Numbered from the stretch's first letter, positions 24,571 through 34,557 are shown. The stretch is 64,000 bases of DNA from Halieaceae bacterium (GCA_902631395.1 CACOYM010000011.1:1-64000), one strand, 5' to 3'. Notes: generated by a model from the sequence alone, not told the origin. Program-made: numbers and translations.

Positions 24571-27054
24571 ATGACGTCGCGGTTGAGTTGGAAACTTTTG
24601 TCCAGAGAGTGGCGCAGCGGTGAGCTGAGCATACTGCTTTTGGCACTCGTGATGGCTGTCTCGGTCGTCGTGGGAGTGAGCAGTTTCGTAAGTCGGCTGC
24701 AGTCTGCCCTGCTGTCGGAGAGTGCGCGATTTCTTGCGGCAGACATGGTGGTTGTCAGTCGCACGCCGTTCTCAGACGAGTGGGTGCGAGAAGCCGAAGC
24801 GCAGGGGTTGGCGACAAGTTTGGGCGTCGGATTTCCCTCCATGGCCGTCGCTGACATTGACCATATGGCACTGGTCTCTATAAAGGCTGTCTCTGACGGT
24901 TACCCACTTCGCGGCGATTTGAGATGGTCGCGTGAACCCTATGGGGATGTTCTCGCCGAGGGATCAGTTCCAGCTGTTGGGGAGGTCTGGCTCGCGCCGA
25001 GGCTATTTGCCCTGCTAGATGTCGCGCTGGGCGATCGAATTTTAGTGGGCGAGGCAGGGTTGCTTGTCACGGGTGCTGTGAGAGCTGAGCCTGATGCGAC
25101 AACTGCTGTGTTTGGCTTTGGTCCTCGCTTGTTGATGAATGTTGAGGATATCCCAGCCACAGGTGTCATCCAGCCGGGGAGCAGAGTCGAGTACCGCTTA
25201 TTGGTAGGCGGAGATCGGGAGGCGGTTTCATCGTTTACGGAATGGGTTGAGCCGTTGCTAGAGCAGGGCCAGCGTGTGGACTCGATCGACGGATCGCAGC
25301 CCAGAATCGGTGATACCTTGGACCGCGCTAAAGGTTTCTTGTTACTCGCGGGTAGTTTGGCGGTCGTGTTGGCGTCGGCTGCAATCACTCTGGCAAGTCG
25401 TCGATTCGGCGAACGTCATACTCAATACGTCGCCATTCTCAAATCCCTTGGTGCGCGATCTTGGGAAATCTCTCGTCTGTATGGTCTTAGCCTGGCGGTG
25501 TTGGGTGCGATTGGCACGATCTTGGGATGTGTCGTCGGTTGGGCGATTCAGGCAGGATTTATTACGTTGCTTGGGGATCTACTGCCGGTAAGGCCCGGGC
25601 ACGCAGGGTGGACACCGGTGTACATTGGCGTGGTAACAGCCGCGGTGTGCATGCTGTTTTTTGCATGGCCCCCCCTCAGACGTTTGGGCCTGGCCTCGCC
25701 GCTGAGTGTGCTGCGTACCGATGTGGGTATTGCAGAATCGCAGCGTCCGCAGGATTATTTGCTCGGCGGCCTGTCGATCGTCGGGTTGATGTGGTGGTAT
25801 AACGGGAGCGCGGCGGTCACCATGGCTGTGGTCGCAGGTTTGTTAGTGGTAATGGTTTTGGGCTTCTTGGCCGCGCGTGGTCTTCTGTATGGAGGGCGCA
25901 GAGTCGGCGGATTCGCGGGCAGTATATGGCGAGTCGCGCTGTCAGGATTGCAGCGACGCGGACACGCCAACGCGCTGCAAATGGTTATTTTCGCAATGGC
26001 CATAATGCTAATGCTGCTCCTGTCCATTGTCCGATCCTCACTGGTTGTTCAGTGGCAAGCGCAGTTACCTGCCGACGCCCCGAACCATTTTCTGCTGAAT
26101 CTGGCACCCGATGAGAAGCTGGTTTTAGAGGACTTTTTTGAGGAACAGGGCGTGACCGTTGAAGCGCTATACCCGATGACGCGCGGTCGTGTCCTGAGCG
26201 TGAATGCCGAAGAGCTGCCGAAGAGTGGCGAATTTGAATGGGAGGGCATTCCACGCCAGCGCGAGGCCAACTTTACTTGGTCTGACTCACTTCCAGAGGG
26301 CAACCTGTTGATCGAGGGTGAGTGGTGGGATGCCGACGATGCTCGCGCCTCGCTCTCGCTTGAGGAGAGCTTCGCGCAGGACGTCGGAGCGGGGTTGGGG
26401 GATCGGCTCACTCTCCGTATCGGTGCCGAAGAGTTTGAAGCTGAGGTCAGGAGTATTCGACGGGTTGATTGGCAATCAATGCGGCCAAATTTTTACGTCG
26501 TGTTTCCGCGGCAGGTTCTGGAGCAATATCCTGGCATGTACATGACCAGCTTCAGACTGTTACCGGATCAAAAGCCAGTGCTAAATCAGCTGGTCAGCGT
26601 CTTACCTACAGTCACGGTGATCGAGCTGGATCTTGTTCTACGGGAGATGCGCACTGTAATCGATCAGGTTGCCGGCGCGCTTGAGTTGGTTCTCAGCGTT
26701 ATTCTCGCCTCAGGCGCACTGGTATTGATCTCGGGCGTTCGGTCCAGTCTTGATGCGAGACTGAGAGAGAGCGCACTGATGCGCGCGCTGGGAGCCCGCG
26801 CTCGTGTGGTTTTGGGGACCTTGTGGATAGAGTTTCTGGTGTTGGGTGCTATGGCGGGAACCCTTGCGGCGGCGGGTACCGAGGTGGCTGCCTGGGCTCT
26901 GCAGACCCAAGTGTTCGATATGACGTGGTCACCTACAATTGCGCTGTGGTGGGTAGGGCCCGTGACCGGTGCCCTCATAATCGGCGCCTTGGGCGTCTGG
27001 TCTTGTCGGCGCGTCGTGAACACCACGCCTGTGGCTCTGCTCAGAGAGGTGTAA
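24571..27054 (+). CDS. ybbP: ABC transporter permease, YbbP family (FtsX-like)
   Basis: The 827-residue inner-membrane protein has a first transmembrane helix near residue 20, a large periplasmic part, an FtsX domain with three helices (about 255-375), a middle pair of helices near 395-440 and another near 470. A second periplasmic domain (490-690) and a final FtsX domain (700-825) follow. The length and repeat layout match E. coli YbbP. With YbbA it forms a complex thought to act in envelope lipid or hydrophobic compound handling. The neighbouring secreted TesA is a conserved context for this pair. Confidence 0.85.
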   Translation: MTSRLSWKLLSREWRSGELSILLLALVMAVSVVVGVSSFVSRLQSALLSESARFLAADMVVVSRTPFSDEWVREAEAQGLATSLGVGFPSMAVADIDHMALVSIKAVSDGYPLRGDLRWSREPYGDVLAEGSVPAVGEVWLAPRLFALLDVALGDRILVGEAGLLVTGAVRAEPDATTAVFGFGPRLLMNVEDIPATGVIQPGSRVEYRLLVGGDREAVSSFTEWVEPLLEQGQRVDSIDGSQPRIGDTLDRAKGFLLLAGSLAVVLASAAITLASRRFGERHTQYVAILKSLGARSWEISRLYGLSLAVLGAIGTILGCVVGWAIQAGFITLLGDLLPVRPGHAGWTPVYIGVVTAAVCMLFFAWPPLRRLGLASPLSVLRTDVGIAESQRPQDYLLGGLSIVGLMWWYNGSAAVTMAVVAGLLVVMVLGFLAARGLLYGGRRVGGFAGSIWRVALSGLQRRGHANALQMVIFAMAIMLMLLLSIVRSSLVVQWQAQLPADAPNHFLLNLAPDEKLVLEDFFEEQGVTVEALYPMTRGRVLSVNAEELPKSGEFEWEGIPRQREANFTWSDSLPEGNLLIEGEWWDADDARASLSLEESFAQDVGAGLGDRLTLRIGAEEFEAEVRSIRRVDWQSMRPNFYVVFPRQVLEQYPGMYMTSFRLLPDQKPVLNQLVSVLPTVTVIELDLVLREMRTVIDQVAGALELVLSVILASGALVLISGVRSSLDARLRESALMRALGARARVVLGTLWIEFLVLGAMAGTLAAAGTEVAAWALQTQVFDMTWSPTIALWWVGPVTGALIIGALGVWSCRRVVNTTPVALLREV

Positions 27055-27085
27055 GAGAACTCTGTTTGGCGTTTTCTGAGGGCGT

Positions 27086-28066
27086 TCAGCCTAATAGGTG
27101 CGCTACTGCATCCCTCTCCTCGGCCAACTCCTGTGCCGTTGCGTCCAGTTTTTCTCGACTGAAAGCCGAGATATCCAAGCCCTCTATGATTTCCCATTCA
27201 CCTCCAGAGCAGCGACAGGGGAACGAGAAAATTAATCCCGGCTCGATCCCGTATGAGCCGTCTGATATGACGCCCATCGACACCCAGTCATTATCAGGTG
27301 TGCCCATTGCCCAGCTGCGCATGTGATCGATTGCTGCGTTCGCTGCAGAGGCAGCAGAGGAGGCGCCTCTGGCTTCAATAATGGCTGCGCCCCGTTGCTG
27401 AACGGTGGGAATGAATTCTAAGGCATACCAATCCATGTCAAGGTCCGCTGTAGCTGGGGTATTGCTGATGAGTGCGTTGTGCAGGTCCGGGTACTGGGTG
27501 GCGGAGTGGTTGCCCCAGATAGTCATTCTGCTGATATTGTTTACCGTCGTGCCGTTTTTCTGAGCGAGCTGCGTTATGGCACGGTTGTGATCAAGCCGAG
27601 TCATCGCTGTAAACTGTCTGGGGTTGATGTTTGGTGCATTGCGCTGTGTGATCAGTGCATTGGTGTTTGCGGGATTGCCGACCACCAATACTTTGATATC
27701 GCGGTTGGCGGCCTTGTTGATGGCTTTGCCTTGCACCCCGAATATAGCGGCATTGGCTTCTAGCAGATCTTTGCGCTCCATGCCGGGGCCCCGGGGTCGG
27801 GCGCCGACAAGCATGGCGTAGGCGCAGTCCTTGAACGCGACTTCAGGGTCATCAGTGCAGATCACGTCCGCGAGGAGTGGGAAGGCGCAGTCATCCAGTT
27901 CCATCTTGACGCCCTTAAGTGCATCCATCGCTGGAGTAATGTCCAGCATCTGCAGAATGACAGGTTGGTCATTCCCCAGCATTGAACCCGACGCGATGCG
28001 GAAGAGCAGAGCGTAGCCAATCTGACCGGCTGCTCCGGTAACGGTAACGCGCACGGGTGCTTTCAT
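27086..28066 (-). CDS. mdh: Malate dehydrogenase (cytosolic-type, about 326 residues)
   Basis: The protein begins with the NAD motif [13 protein letters not shown] (9-21). It has the mobile loop arginines in [15 protein letters not shown] and the catalytic pair in LDHNRA and [12 protein letters not shown]. The 326-residue form and the sequence match the type-2 malate dehydrogenase of many proteobacteria and the eukaryotic cytosol, rather than the 312-residue E. coli enzyme. It oxidises malate to oxaloacetate, closing the TCA cycle whose other genes lie at 48-61 kb. GAGGATC precedes the ATG. It is convergent with ybbP. Confidence 0.93.
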   Translation of the reverse strand: MKAPVRVTVTGAAGQIGYALLFRIASGSMLGNDQPVILQMLDITPAMDALKGVKMELDDCAFPLLADVICTDDPEVAFKDCAYAMLVGARPRGPGMERKDLLEANAAIFGVQGKAINKAANRDIKVLVVGNPANTNALITQRNAPNINPRQFTAMTRLDHNRAITQLAQKNGTTVNNISRMTIWGNHSATQYPDLHNALISNTPATADLDMDWYALEFIPTVQQRGAAIIEARGASSAASAANAAIDHMRSWAMGTPDNDWVSMGVISDGSYGIEPGLIFSFPCRCSGGEWEIIEGLDISAFSREKLDATAQELAEERDAVAHLLG

Positions 28067-28396
28067 GATGGGATCCTCAGTAATGTCTTGGGGGTCAAGA
28101 TGTCCAGACGGCCGCGATTGTCGTGTCAGAAGCCCAAAAAGACAAGTCTTCGCAGGCCATAGGCCAATCAGAGCTCATTTTCTAACTGCCACTGTTTTGC
28201 GTGTTGGTGTGGTGTCTCCTATCATCCGCGCTAGCCGGGTCGCGAGGGCTGCTGACAATGCATTTTGCCTCGCGTCTGTCGGTGCATGTTAAAGCCTAGG
28301 TAACAAGCGGATAGGCGCGTAAATTGGAGTATGCAGCGCTGTCAGGATAAAAACGGCGGGTTTTTTAGGTCGAAGGAGATTTCGTCAGGAGAGTGA
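28067..28396. other. 330-base divergent intergenic region between mdh and ttcA
   Basis: No gene or RNA was recognised. A weak candidate promoter toward ttcA is TTGGAG (28324-28329) with GATAAA (28346-28351), a 16-base spacer. A short A-rich/T-rich hairpin (AAAAAC, loop GGCGG, GTTTTT) sits at 28349-28365 in the expected leader. It is too weak to call a terminator. The mdh promoter was not identified. Confidence 0.3.
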
Positions 28397-29275
28397 ATGA
28401 AGGCGTTAAATGACAACACGGTAGGGAACGCTGGGTCTAGGGATGAACGCAAGGAGCGGTTTGAATACAACAAATTGCGCAAGCGACTTCGGAGACAGAT
28501 GGGGAAAGCAATCTCCGACTTTAATCTGATCGAGCCCGGAGATCGCGTTATGGTTTGTGTTTCGGGAGGTAAGGACTCCTATGCGATGTTGTCGCTGCTA
28601 ATCGCGTTGAGAGAGCGCGCACCCGTCTCTTTTGAAATTGTGGCGGTAACCTTGGACCAAAAACAGCCCGGCTATCCTAAAGAGGTGCTCCCCAGATACC
28701 TAGAGACTTTAAATATTCCCTTCTACATAGTAGAGCGCGATACCTATAGCGTGGTGCGCTCCGTTATCCCCGACGGCAAGACGACGTGTGGGCTGTGTTC
28801 GCGATTGCGTCGCGGCACGTTATACGGATTTGCCGAGCGGATTGGCGCTAACAAGATTGCACTGGGTCATCATCGCGATGACATCGTTGAGACGGCATTC
28901 CTCAACATGTTTTTTGGCGGCAAACTCAAGGCCATGCCCGTCAAATTGAAGAGCGATGATGGCCAACATATTGTGATTCGGCCCCTCGCCTATTGCCGCG
29001 AGAGTGATTTAGCAGCCTATGCGCAAACCATGGCGTTTCCGATTGTTCCCTGCAACCTTTGCGGCACGCAGGAGAATCTGCAGCGGCAAGAGGTGAAGCA
29101 GATGCTGCGCGCATGGGAAAAGCAATATCCGGGCCGCACGGAGACAATTTTCAGGGCGCTGGGTAACGTCGCGCCCTCACATCTCATGGATCGCAACCTT
29201 TTCGATTTCTCGGGCTTGCACGGGAACGTTGATGTTGTTGCCGAGTTGCCTGACATTCGCGTCGTCAATCTTTAG
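28397..29275 (+). CDS. ttcA: tRNA 2-thiocytidine(32) biosynthesis protein
   Basis: The 292-residue protein has the PP-loop SGGKDS at 56-61, which adenylates C32 of tRNA. It has the cluster-binding CxxC at C131 and C134 (CGLC) and a further Cys in CNLCGTQ near 218. TtcA uses a 4Fe-4S cluster and sulfide from IscS to make s2C32 in the cytoplasm. AGGAGAG lies four bases before the ATG. The stop TAG shares its last base with the GTG start of ccmA, so ttcA is translationally linked to the ccm genes. Confidence 0.94.
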   Translation: MKALNDNTVGNAGSRDERKERFEYNKLRKRLRRQMGKAISDFNLIEPGDRVMVCVSGGKDSYAMLSLLIALRERAPVSFEIVAVTLDQKQPGYPKEVLPRYLETLNIPFYIVERDTYSVVRSVIPDGKTTCGLCSRLRRGTLYGFAERIGANKIALGHHRDDIVETAFLNMFFGGKLKAMPVKLKSDDGQHIVIRPLAYCRESDLAAYAQTMAFPIVPCNLCGTQENLQRQEVKQMLRAWEKQYPGRTETIFRALGNVAPSHLMDRNLFDFSGLHGNVDVVAELPDIRVVNL

Positions 29276-29868
29276 TGGCACTGCTCACTGCAAATAATGT
29301 AGCGATCGAGCGAGGAGGGCGTCGACTGCTCTCAGGTCTCCGTTTAAGCGTTGAGTCTGGCGACATATGGCAGCTTGTTGGTGCCAACGGCGTGGGTAAA
29401 ACAAGCTTACTGAGAGCTCTGGCTGGCGTTGCTAAATTGGGTGTTTCCGGCCAAATTAAACGCGATCAGCCGCGGCTGTATCTTGGGGATGCGCACGCAC
29501 TGAAAAAAAATCTCAGCGCTCTCGATAATTTGCGATGTCATCCTGCTTGCGACATCCATGCCTCAGACGAGGCGATCTTTTCTGCGCTGGCGTCACTGCA
29601 TCTTGCTGGATACGAGGAGCGGCCAGTTGGATCGCTTTCTGCCGGGCAGCAGCGTCGAGTTGCGCTAACCAGGTTACTGCTCAGTCAAGCACCTTTGTGG
29701 TTGTTGGATGAGCCCTTTACGGCATTGGATGTCAGCGGCTGTGATTGGCTGGACGCCCAAATCCGGTCGCATGTGTCAGCTGGCGGCGCCGTGGTCTACA
29801 CCAGTCATCAATCCAGTCGCTTCGGCGCACTGCAGCAAGATATCGACCTGGTGCATCATGTCTGCTGA
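29275..29868 (+). CDS. ccmA: Heme exporter ATP-binding protein CcmA
   Basis: The 197-residue ABC ATPase has Walker A GANGVGKTS (36-44), signature SLSAGQQRRVALTRL and Walker B PLWLLDEPFTALD. It powers the CcmABC complex that releases holo-CcmE during cytochrome c maturation (System I) at the inner membrane. The start is a GTG overlapping the ttcA stop by one base. Its end overlaps ccmB by 11 bases. It opens an unbroken ccmABCDEFGHI order. Confidence 0.92.
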   Translation: MALLTANNVAIERGGRRLLSGLRLSVESGDIWQLVGANGVGKTSLLRALAGVAKLGVSGQIKRDQPRLYLGDAHALKKNLSALDNLRCHPACDIHASDEAIFSALASLHLAGYEERPVGSLSAGQQRRVALTRLLLSQAPLWLLDEPFTALDVSGCDWLDAQIRSHVSAGGAVVYTSHQSSRFGALQQDIDLVHHVC

Positions 29869-30556
29869 TATCCCATTGCTGAGCATCCGAGAGGCGTTCT
29901 CTCGGCAGTTTATGCGTCACTTCAAGGCGTTGATGGGAAGCCCTACTGATATGGCCAATCCGCTTCTGTTCTTCTTCATGGTCGTAACGCTTTTCCCGAT
30001 GGGTCTGGGGCCAAACCCTGAGCGCTTGTCTGTGATGGCGCCCGGTTTACTCTGGGTAGTGGCGCTTTTGTCGAGTTTGATGGTCAGTAGCAAACTGTTT
30101 GGCTCGGACTTTGAGGACGGTAGTTTGGAGCAGCTTGCTGTTGCACCCTATCCCTTGGCAATATTGGTGATGGGGGAGGTTTCTGCTCATTGGCTTGGCA
30201 CGGGTCTCCTGCTCGCAGTGGTGTCGCCCCTATTCGGTGTCATGTTGGGGTTGCCGGCACATGGCCTAGACGTTCTTTTCTACAGTTTGGTGCTGGGAAC
30301 TGTTTGTCTCACGCTGATCGGAGCGATCGGTAGTGCACTGACGGTCAGTATTCGACGCGGCGGGCTGCTGATGTCGCTGCTGGTTATACCGCTGAATGTG
30401 CCTGTGCTCATCTTTGGCAATACCGCTGTATCTGAGGCGGTGAGCGGCGGTAATCCCTCTACTTGGCTGGCACTTTTGGGTGGCTTTGCGATGGGTTCTC
30501 TTGCCCTCGTCCCAATCGCCATCAGCGCCGCACTGAGGGTCTCACTCGACAATTGA
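29858..30556 (+). CDS. ccmB: Heme exporter membrane protein CcmB
   Basis: The 232-residue protein has six hydrophobic segments and the CcmB family start (LLSIREAFSRQFMRHFK, then ANPLLFFFMVVTLFP). It forms the membrane part of the CcmABCD complex with CcmA and CcmC. The ATG at 29858 lies inside the end of ccmA, so translation is coupled. A longer open frame upstream is a shadow of ccmA. Confidence 0.92.
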   Translation: MSADIPLLSIREAFSRQFMRHFKALMGSPTDMANPLLFFFMVVTLFPMGLGPNPERLSVMAPGLLWVVALLSSLMVSSKLFGSDFEDGSLEQLAVAPYPLAILVMGEVSAHWLGTGLLLAVVSPLFGVMLGLPAHGLDVLFYSLVLGTVCLTLIGAIGSALTVSIRRGGLLMSLLVIPLNVPVLIFGNTAVSEAVSGGNPSTWLALLGGFAMGSLALVPIAISAALRVSLDN

Positions 30557-30616
30557 ACGCCAGAAAAGCCTGACAGCAGTTTATCGGCGATTGCCTCATG
30601 TGTCCGGGCTAGGCGC

Positions 30617-30622
30617 TATAAT
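30617..30622 (+). promoter_or_regulatory. Isolated consensus -10 element just before ccmC
   Basis: TATAAT ends seven bases before the ccmC ATG, so a transcript from it would start at or beside the start codon. No good -35 lies 16-18 bases upstream; TTGCCT is at 20 bases. It could be an internal, nearly leaderless promoter or a chance match. Confidence 0.25.
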
Positions 30623-30629
30623 AAGGGCC

Positions 30630-31367
30630 ATGTGGACCTTCATTCACAAAATGGGATCACCGCCGTGGTTTTTTCGCTTCAGTGGCGCGGTTGTTCGGTG
30701 GCTGCTCCCCCTAACGATCGGGTTATTGCTCTTAGGTGCCGCGTGGGGCTTGCTGGTCGCGCCACCCGATTTCAGGCAGGGCAATTCCTATCGCATCATC
30801 TATGTCCACGTGCCTGCCGCAGTGGTCGCGTTGGCGGGATATTACGTGATGGCATTTGCCGGGGCAGTGAGCTTAATTTGGCGCATCAAAATGGCGGACG
30901 TAACGATGCGTGCCGTGGCACCGGTTGGTGCCGTTTTGACGGCCGTGGCCTTGGTGACTGGCGCGATATGGGGGAAGCCTACCTGGGGCACGTGGTGGGT
31001 TTGGGACGCGCGCATTACCTCAATGCTGATTTTGCTCTTCCTCTATCTCGGTGTCATCGCATTGTTTGAGGCTTACGAGAACAAAACCGCAGCAGCGAGG
31101 GCGTGCGCTGTGTTGTCGCTGGTCGGTACCGTAAACATTCCGATCATCTACAAATCTGTGGATTGGTGGTACGCGCTTCACCAGCCTGCCTCGATCAAAT
31201 TCACCGGCGAGTCGGCGATCGATAGCAGTATGCTCCATCCGCTGCTTCTGATGATCGGGGCTTTTTACTGCTTGTTTGCTTTGACAGTGTTGCTCAATAT
31301 GCGGGCCGAGCTGGTGTGGAATCACCGAGAGGCCAGCTGGTTGAAGCAAATGGTGAGGAACGTCTGA
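30630..31367 (+). CDS. ccmC: Heme transport protein CcmC
   Basis: The 245-residue membrane protein has six helices and the tryptophan-rich heme-handling motif WGTWWVWDARIT near 123-134, flanked by periplasmic histidines (for example in YVHVPAA). CcmC loads heme onto CcmE. The ATG at 30630, eight bases after the TATAAT, was chosen over an upstream open frame because it matches the family N-terminus and length. The last base of its TGA begins the ccmD ATG. Confidence 0.93.
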   Translation: MWTFIHKMGSPPWFFRFSGAVVRWLLPLTIGLLLLGAAWGLLVAPPDFRQGNSYRIIYVHVPAAVVALAGYYVMAFAGAVSLIWRIKMADVTMRAVAPVGAVLTAVALVTGAIWGKPTWGTWWVWDARITSMLILLFLYLGVIALFEAYENKTAAARACAVLSLVGTVNIPIIYKSVDWWYALHQPASIKFTGESAIDSSMLHPLLLMIGAFYCLFALTVLLNMRAELVWNHREASWLKQMVRNV

Positions 31368-31564
31368 TGTACTTTGCGTCCCTCTCGGCGCTATGGCACA
31401 TGGATGGACACGGGTTCTATGTTTGGTTGTCCTATGCGGTGACTTTTTTGCCCGTCGCCATTATGTTGTGGCTGCCGATTCGGCGACAGCGGCAGCACTG
31501 GCAGTGGATTGCCGCCGAGCAGCGTCGCATTGATTCGCGTCGCGCGGAAGCGCCGGGCGAATGA
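31367..31564 (+). CDS. ccmD: Heme exporter small subunit CcmD
   Basis: The 65-residue protein has one transmembrane helix (FYVWLSYAVTFLPVAIMLWLP) followed by a positively charged cytoplasmic tail, as in CcmD, which helps release holo-CcmE from CcmABC. Its ATG overlaps the last base of the ccmC stop codon, and it sits exactly between ccmC and ccmE. Confidence 0.88.
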   Translation: MYFASLSALWHMDGHGFYVWLSYAVTFLPVAIMLWLPIRRQRQHWQWIAAEQRRIDSRRAEAPGE

Positions 31565-31587
31565 GCCGATAAAGGTTTGACGATCGC

Positions 31588-32040
31588 ATGCACCCCTTAC
31601 GGAAACAACGCTTGATCGTAGTGAGTCTTGTGGTAGTCCTTTCCAGCGCCGCAGTGGGTCTGGTGGCATTCGCGTTGAGAGACAATATCAATCTCTTTTA
31701 TCCCCCGGCCGATGTGGTGGCTGGGAAAGCGCCGGTTGATCGCAATATTAGGCTAGGTGGGATGGTGGTAGAGGGCAGTATTGAGCGGAGTAGCACGGAA
31801 CTGGACACGACGTTCTGGGTGACAGATTACGAGGCGTCTGTTGCGGTTCGCTATAGCGGCATTCTTCCAGACCTTTTTGCCGAAGGAGAGGGAGTCGTGG
31901 CAGAAGGCATGCTCGACGATAATGGAGTTCTGATTGCGACGCAGGTGCTGGCGAAACACGATGAAAATTATATGCCACCAGAAGTAGCGGCGGCGCTGGA
32001 AGGTAAGGCTGCGCTTGGTGAGGCCGCTGTCCTACCATGA
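31588..32040 (+). CDS. ccmE: Cytochrome c maturation heme chaperone CcmE
   Basis: The 150-residue protein has an N-terminal membrane anchor (about 9-28) and a periplasmic OB fold. The heme-binding motif HDENYMP carries the covalent ligand His124 and Tyr128. It carries heme from CcmC to CcmF. The stop codon overlaps the ccmF start (ATGA). Confidence 0.94.
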   Translation: MHPLRKQRLIVVSLVVVLSSAAVGLVAFALRDNINLFYPPADVVAGKAPVDRNIRLGGMVVEGSIERSSTELDTTFWVTDYEASVAVRYSGILPDLFAEGEGVVAEGMLDDNGVLIATQVLAKHDENYMPPEVAAALEGKAALGEAAVLP

Positions 32041-34013
32041 TTCCAGAGTTAGGGCACATCGCACTCATCATCGCTTTCTGTCTGGCGATTGCACTCACGT
32101 TTCTCCCAATGTGGGGTGCCGCCAGGCGCAATGTATCGGCCATGAACGTCGCGCCGACGCTGGCGGTGAGCGTGACACTGTTTGTCGCTATTGCATTTTC
32201 CCTGCTGACGACCAGCTTTTTGCGTGACGATTTTTCGGTGGCGGTTGTTGCTGCCAATAGCAATAGCCTGCTTCCCCCGATTTTCAAGTTTTCTGCTGTC
32301 TGGGGGAACCACGAGGGCTCCCTGCTGCTTTGGGTGCTTATTTTGTCAGGCTGGATGAGCGCGGTCGCGTTTTTTAGCCGCGGGTTACCGCTTATCATGG
32401 TGGCCCGAGTGCTTAGCGTAATGGGATTTGTCGCCGTTGGTTTTCTTGCCTTTTCGCTTCTCACTTCTAACCCCTTCGAGCGACTGCTGCCGAGCACTCC
32501 CCTCGATGGGAACGACCTCAATCCGCTGCTGCAGGACCCGGGGTTAATCATTCACCCTCCGTTACTCTACATGGGGTACGTGGGACTCTCTGTACCGTTC
32601 GCTTTCGCCATCGCAGCTCTGCTTGGCGGCCGCCTTGATGCCTCATGGGCACGGTGGTCCCGGCCGTGGACGAATGTCGCGTGGGGGTTCTTGTCTTTAG
32701 GCATCATGCTTGGCAGCTGGTGGGCATATTACGAATTGGGTTGGGGCGGGTGGTGGTTTTGGGATCCAGTTGAGAATGCCTCATTCATGCCCTGGCTCAT
32801 GGGCACTGCACTGGTGCATAGTCTGGCTGTCACGGAGAAGCGCGGCGTATTTCGCTCCTGGACCGTGCTGTTGGCGATTTTCGCTTTTTCTTTATCACTC
32901 TTGGGTACCTTCCTTGTTCGCTCTGGCGTGCTCACTAGCGTCCATGCCTTTGCAGCGGATCCAGAGCGTGGGCTGTTCATTTTGATCTTTCTTGCCCTAG
33001 TGGTGGGCGGCTCCCTCCTGCTTTATGCGATGCGCGCGCCCTCGGTGGCCAGCAGGGTGTTTTACACAGCGATCTCGCGTGAGTCATTGCTGATGGTAAA
33101 CAATCTGGCGTTTACTGTGGCGACAATCGTTGTTTTGTTGGGTACTTTGTTTCCTCTCGTCATGGATGCGTTCTCGCTTGGCAAATACTCTGTCGGGCCG
33201 CCTTACTTCAATGCAGTGTTTGTGCCATTGATGGCTCTGGTAATGCCGTTCATGACTGTAGGGCCGCTGTCGCGATGGCGCGAAGACACAGTCGGTCGGT
33301 GGCTGCACGAGCTGATGGTTCCTGGCCTAGCTGTTGTCCTACTAGCGGCCCTTCTCGGCATCTTTGGTGATAGAGACTTTAACGTTTGGATTGCGTTAGC
33401 GGTGTTGCTCTCGGGTTGGGTTTCGCTCGGTGTGTTGCGGGATTTCTGGCGCCGGGTCGCGTCAGGTGACGGGCGAATGCGTTGGCATCGTGTAAGCCCG
33501 AGCTTTCTCGGCATGACCGCAGCACACCTTGGTTTCGCAGTGGTCGTGCTAGGAGCAGTCGTCGTCACTCAGCTCAACGAGGAGCGCGATCTCCGCATGG
33601 CGGTGGGCGACGTTGAGGAGTTGGGCGGCTATCGTTTTGAGTTGTTAGAGATCGGTCAAAGTCAGGGGCCTAATTATGCGGCGGACTTTGCAGTTTTTGA
33701 GGTCACTGACGCAGGTCAGCGCATTGCCCTGCTGGCGCCGGAGAAGCGCCGGTATTTCGCTAGCGGTCAGGTTATGACAGAGGCGGCGATTGATGCTAGC
33801 TTCTGGCGGGATGTATATATTGCTCTAGGCGAACCGATTGGCGACGATGCTTGGGCCGTCCGTTTGCAATACAAGCCTATGGTTCGGTGGTTGTGGTTGG
33901 GGGGCCTGATGATTGGTTTGGGGTCGCTGATAACGGTTTTTGATCGCCGTTACCGCACGCAGTCCGCGCGCAGCGAGTCATCTGCCGTCGGAGCAGTCGG
34001 CTTTGCAGGCTAG
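32037..34013 (+). CDS. ccmF: Cytochrome c heme lyase subunit CcmF
   Basis: The 658-residue polytopic protein has the WWD heme-handling motif WGGWWFWDPVENASFMPW near 235-252. Conserved histidines lie in GNHEGS and in LIIHPPLLYMGYVG, and a large periplasmic loop near the C-terminus precedes the last helix. CcmF attaches heme to apocytochrome c together with CcmH and CcmI. Its start overlaps the ccmE stop, and its end overlaps ccmG. Confidence 0.95.
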   Translation: MIPELGHIALIIAFCLAIALTFLPMWGAARRNVSAMNVAPTLAVSVTLFVAIAFSLLTTSFLRDDFSVAVVAANSNSLLPPIFKFSAVWGNHEGSLLLWVLILSGWMSAVAFFSRGLPLIMVARVLSVMGFVAVGFLAFSLLTSNPFERLLPSTPLDGNDLNPLLQDPGLIIHPPLLYMGYVGLSVPFAFAIAALLGGRLDASWARWSRPWTNVAWGFLSLGIMLGSWWAYYELGWGGWWFWDPVENASFMPWLMGTALVHSLAVTEKRGVFRSWTVLLAIFAFSLSLLGTFLVRSGVLTSVHAFAADPERGLFILIFLALVVGGSLLLYAMRAPSVASRVFYTAISRESLLMVNNLAFTVATIVVLLGTLFPLVMDAFSLGKYSVGPPYFNAVFVPLMALVMPFMTVGPLSRWREDTVGRWLHELMVPGLAVVLLAALLGIFGDRDFNVWIALAVLLSGWVSLGVLRDFWRRVASGDGRMRWHRVSPSFLGMTAAHLGFAVVVLGAVVVTQLNEERDLRMAVGDVEELGGYRFELLEIGQSQGPNYAADFAVFEVTDAGQRIALLAPEKRRYFASGQVMTEAAIDASFWRDVYIALGEPIGDDAWAVRLQYKPMVRWLWLGGLMIGLGSLITVFDRRYRTQSARSESSAVGAVGFAG

Positions 34014-34557
34014 GCGCTTTACCCCTCTGCTGGCTTTCGGTCTGCTCACAGGCTTGCTTTACAAGGGGCTGTCTATCGATCCGACAGCGCTGCCAGCCGC
34101 AAGGCTGGGACAGCCCTTTCCGCCCTTTACCCAAAGGGAGTTGATCAGCGGCGCCGAGTTGACCGAGCAGGCGTTGCTGCCGGGTCCCGCACTCGTGAAC
34201 GTATGGGCGACATGGTGCTATTCGTGCCGGGTTGAGCATCCCTTTTTGCTGCAGCTGGCAGAGCGCGGGGTACCGATTTTCGGTTTAAATTACAAAGATG
34301 ACTCCTCAAAGGCGCTCGACTGGTTGGCCCAGCTGGGCGATCCGTATCGCCTGAATATTTTCGACGCGGATGGTTTGGTGGGTCTGGATCTGGGTGTTTA
34401 CGGCGCTCCCGAAACTTACGTCATAGATGAAAAAGGGCAGATCGTTCACCGTCATGTAGGCGTGCTTGATGCGAGGGTTTTTGCTCGGGATTTTCAACGT
34501 TGGTTTCCGACGGGTTTGACGACGAATAGGCTCTCTCTGGGCGGGGAGGAGCGATGA
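34003..34557 (+). CDS. ccmG: Thiol:disulfide interchange protein DsbE/CcmG
   Basis: The 184-residue membrane-anchored thioredoxin-fold protein has the redox pair C72-Y-S-C75 (WATWCYSCRVEHPF) and the EKGQI strand region. It keeps apocytochrome cysteines reduced for heme attachment. There is no ATG or GTG near the N-terminus. TTG 34003, with GGAG about ten bases upstream, gives a normal short start before the membrane helix. TTG 33940 would add 21 residues. It overlaps the end of ccmF by 11 bases. Confidence 0.88.
   Translation: MQARRFTPLLAFGLLTGLLYKGLSIDPTALPAARLGQPFPPFTQRELISGAELTEQALLPGPALVNVWATWCYSCRVEHPFLLQLAERGVPIFGLNYKDDSSKALDWLAQLGDPYRLNIFDADGLVGLDLGVYGAPETYVIDEKGQIVHRHVGVLDARVFARDFQRWFPTGLTTNRLSLGGEER

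Noticed and set aside
28349..28365. Hairpin AAAAAC/GTTTTT before ttcA considered as a terminator or attenuator
   Set aside because: The stem is almost all A-T, and it sits where the ttcA leader would be. It is too weak to call.
31748..32551. 267-codon open frame antisense to ccmE and ccmF
   Set aside because: It spans two well-supported ccm genes and has a low-complexity Ser/Arg/Pro-rich translation.
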